From positions 62,001 through 126,000 of the forward strand of contig NZ_BMJI01000004.1 in the NCBI RefSeq assembly GCF_014643255.1: a stretch of 64,000 nucleotides of DNA, written 5' to 3'. This DNA is from Tersicoccus solisilvae. Lineage in GTDB: Bacteria; Actinomycetota; Actinomycetes; Actinomycetales; Micrococcaceae. Position numbers and translations under genes: made by a program. The notes beneath the pieces were generated by a model that was not told the origin of the DNA, did not search any database, and saw only the letters and a program-made list of their open reading frames with translations. Of the stretch, positions 63,767 to 64,000 are shown piece by piece. Within the stretch, counting starts at the first letter, position 1. Every line of letters begins with the position of its first letter.

Positions 63767-64000
63767 ATGAAGATCGGCATGCTCACCAGCGGCGGGGACT
63801 GCCCCGGCCTGAACGCGGTGATCCGCGGCATGGTGCTCAAGGGCATCGAGGTCGGCGACCACGAGTTCGTCGGCTTCCGGGACGGCTGGCGCGGCGTCGT
63901 GCAGGAGGACATCATCCCGATCCCCCGCTCGGTGGTCCGCGGCATCTCCAAGCAGGGCGGCACGATCATCGGCACGTCCCGGACCAACCCCTACGAGGGG
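63767..64000 (+). CDS. pfkA: 6-phosphofructokinase, N-terminal part (cut by window edge)
   Basis: 78 codons visible, running off the right edge. MKIGMLTSGGDCPGLNAVIRG is the nucleotide/PPi-binding start, and GTIIGTSRTNP follows. It phosphorylates fructose-6-phosphate. ATP or PPi dependence depends on residues beyond the window. GGAGA precedes the ATG. Confidence 0.93.
   Translation, partial: MKIGMLTSGGDCPGLNAVIRGMVLKGIEVGDHEFVGFRDGWRGVVQEDIIPIPRSVVRGISKQGGTIIGTSRTNPYEG

Overview
The window is a compact, very GC-rich actinobacterial chromosome segment. S9 and L13 lie beside glmM, promoters have TANNNT -10 boxes (often TAGACT), adenylate kinase is of the short-lid type, and S5, S3, L17 and NusG carry long low-complexity tails. 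The set fits a Micrococcales/Micrococcaceae-type organism; this placement is an inference from gene order and composition, not from a database search.

Layout. 1-7.8 kb: glgX (partial), nnr, acpS and glmS on the minus strand; coaA, a small lipoprotein gene and mscL on the plus strand; then glmM. 7.9-31.2 kb: almost the whole ribosomal protein supercluster on the minus strand. Read in the direction of transcription it runs rpsL-rpsG-fusA-tuf (str); rpsJ-rplC-D-W-B-rpsS-rplV-rpsC-rplP-rpmC-rpsQ (S10); rplN-X-E-rpsH-rplF-R-rpsE-rpmD-rplO (spc); secY-adk-map; infA-rpmJ-rpsM-K-rpoA-rplQ (alpha); truA; rplM-rpsI. Terminator hairpins separate S10 from spc and rplO from secY. rpmJ (37 aa) was found by direct translation.

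31.4-44.3 kb: a catabolic block, all minus strand: a large LuxR-family ATPase regulator, pcaR, pcaJ, pcaI, pcaF, pcaC, pcaD, pcaB, pcaG, pcaH, pobA and a second IclR-type regulator. Together these encode the whole route from 4-hydroxybenzoate through protocatechuate and beta-ketoadipate to succinyl-CoA and acetyl-CoA. The block separates rpsL from rpoC, which are close neighbours in many bacteria. Similar palindromic operator candidates occur before pcaH and before pcaF.

44.5-61.7 kb: rpoC, rpoB, an acetyl-CoA acetyltransferase (plus strand), rplL, rplJ, a roughly 650-bp hairpin-rich repeat array, a 14-TM drug exporter, a double-GNAT acetyltransferase, rplA, rplK, nusG, secE and tRNA-Trp. 61.8-64 kb: a 110-bp tandem duplication, an aspartate aminotransferase, a PspC-domain protein and the start of pfkA, all on the plus strand.

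The gene content is mostly conventional, and I see no undescribed protein-coding system. The least explained signals are non-coding: (i) a dispersed element present three times (44.4 kb, 61.9 kb, 62.0 kb) whose copies show paired changes that preserve a hairpin; (ii) the repeat array at 55.1-55.7 kb; (iii) an 18-bp perfect inverted repeat downstream of truA; (iv) a 12-mer shared by the rpoA and rpoB leaders.
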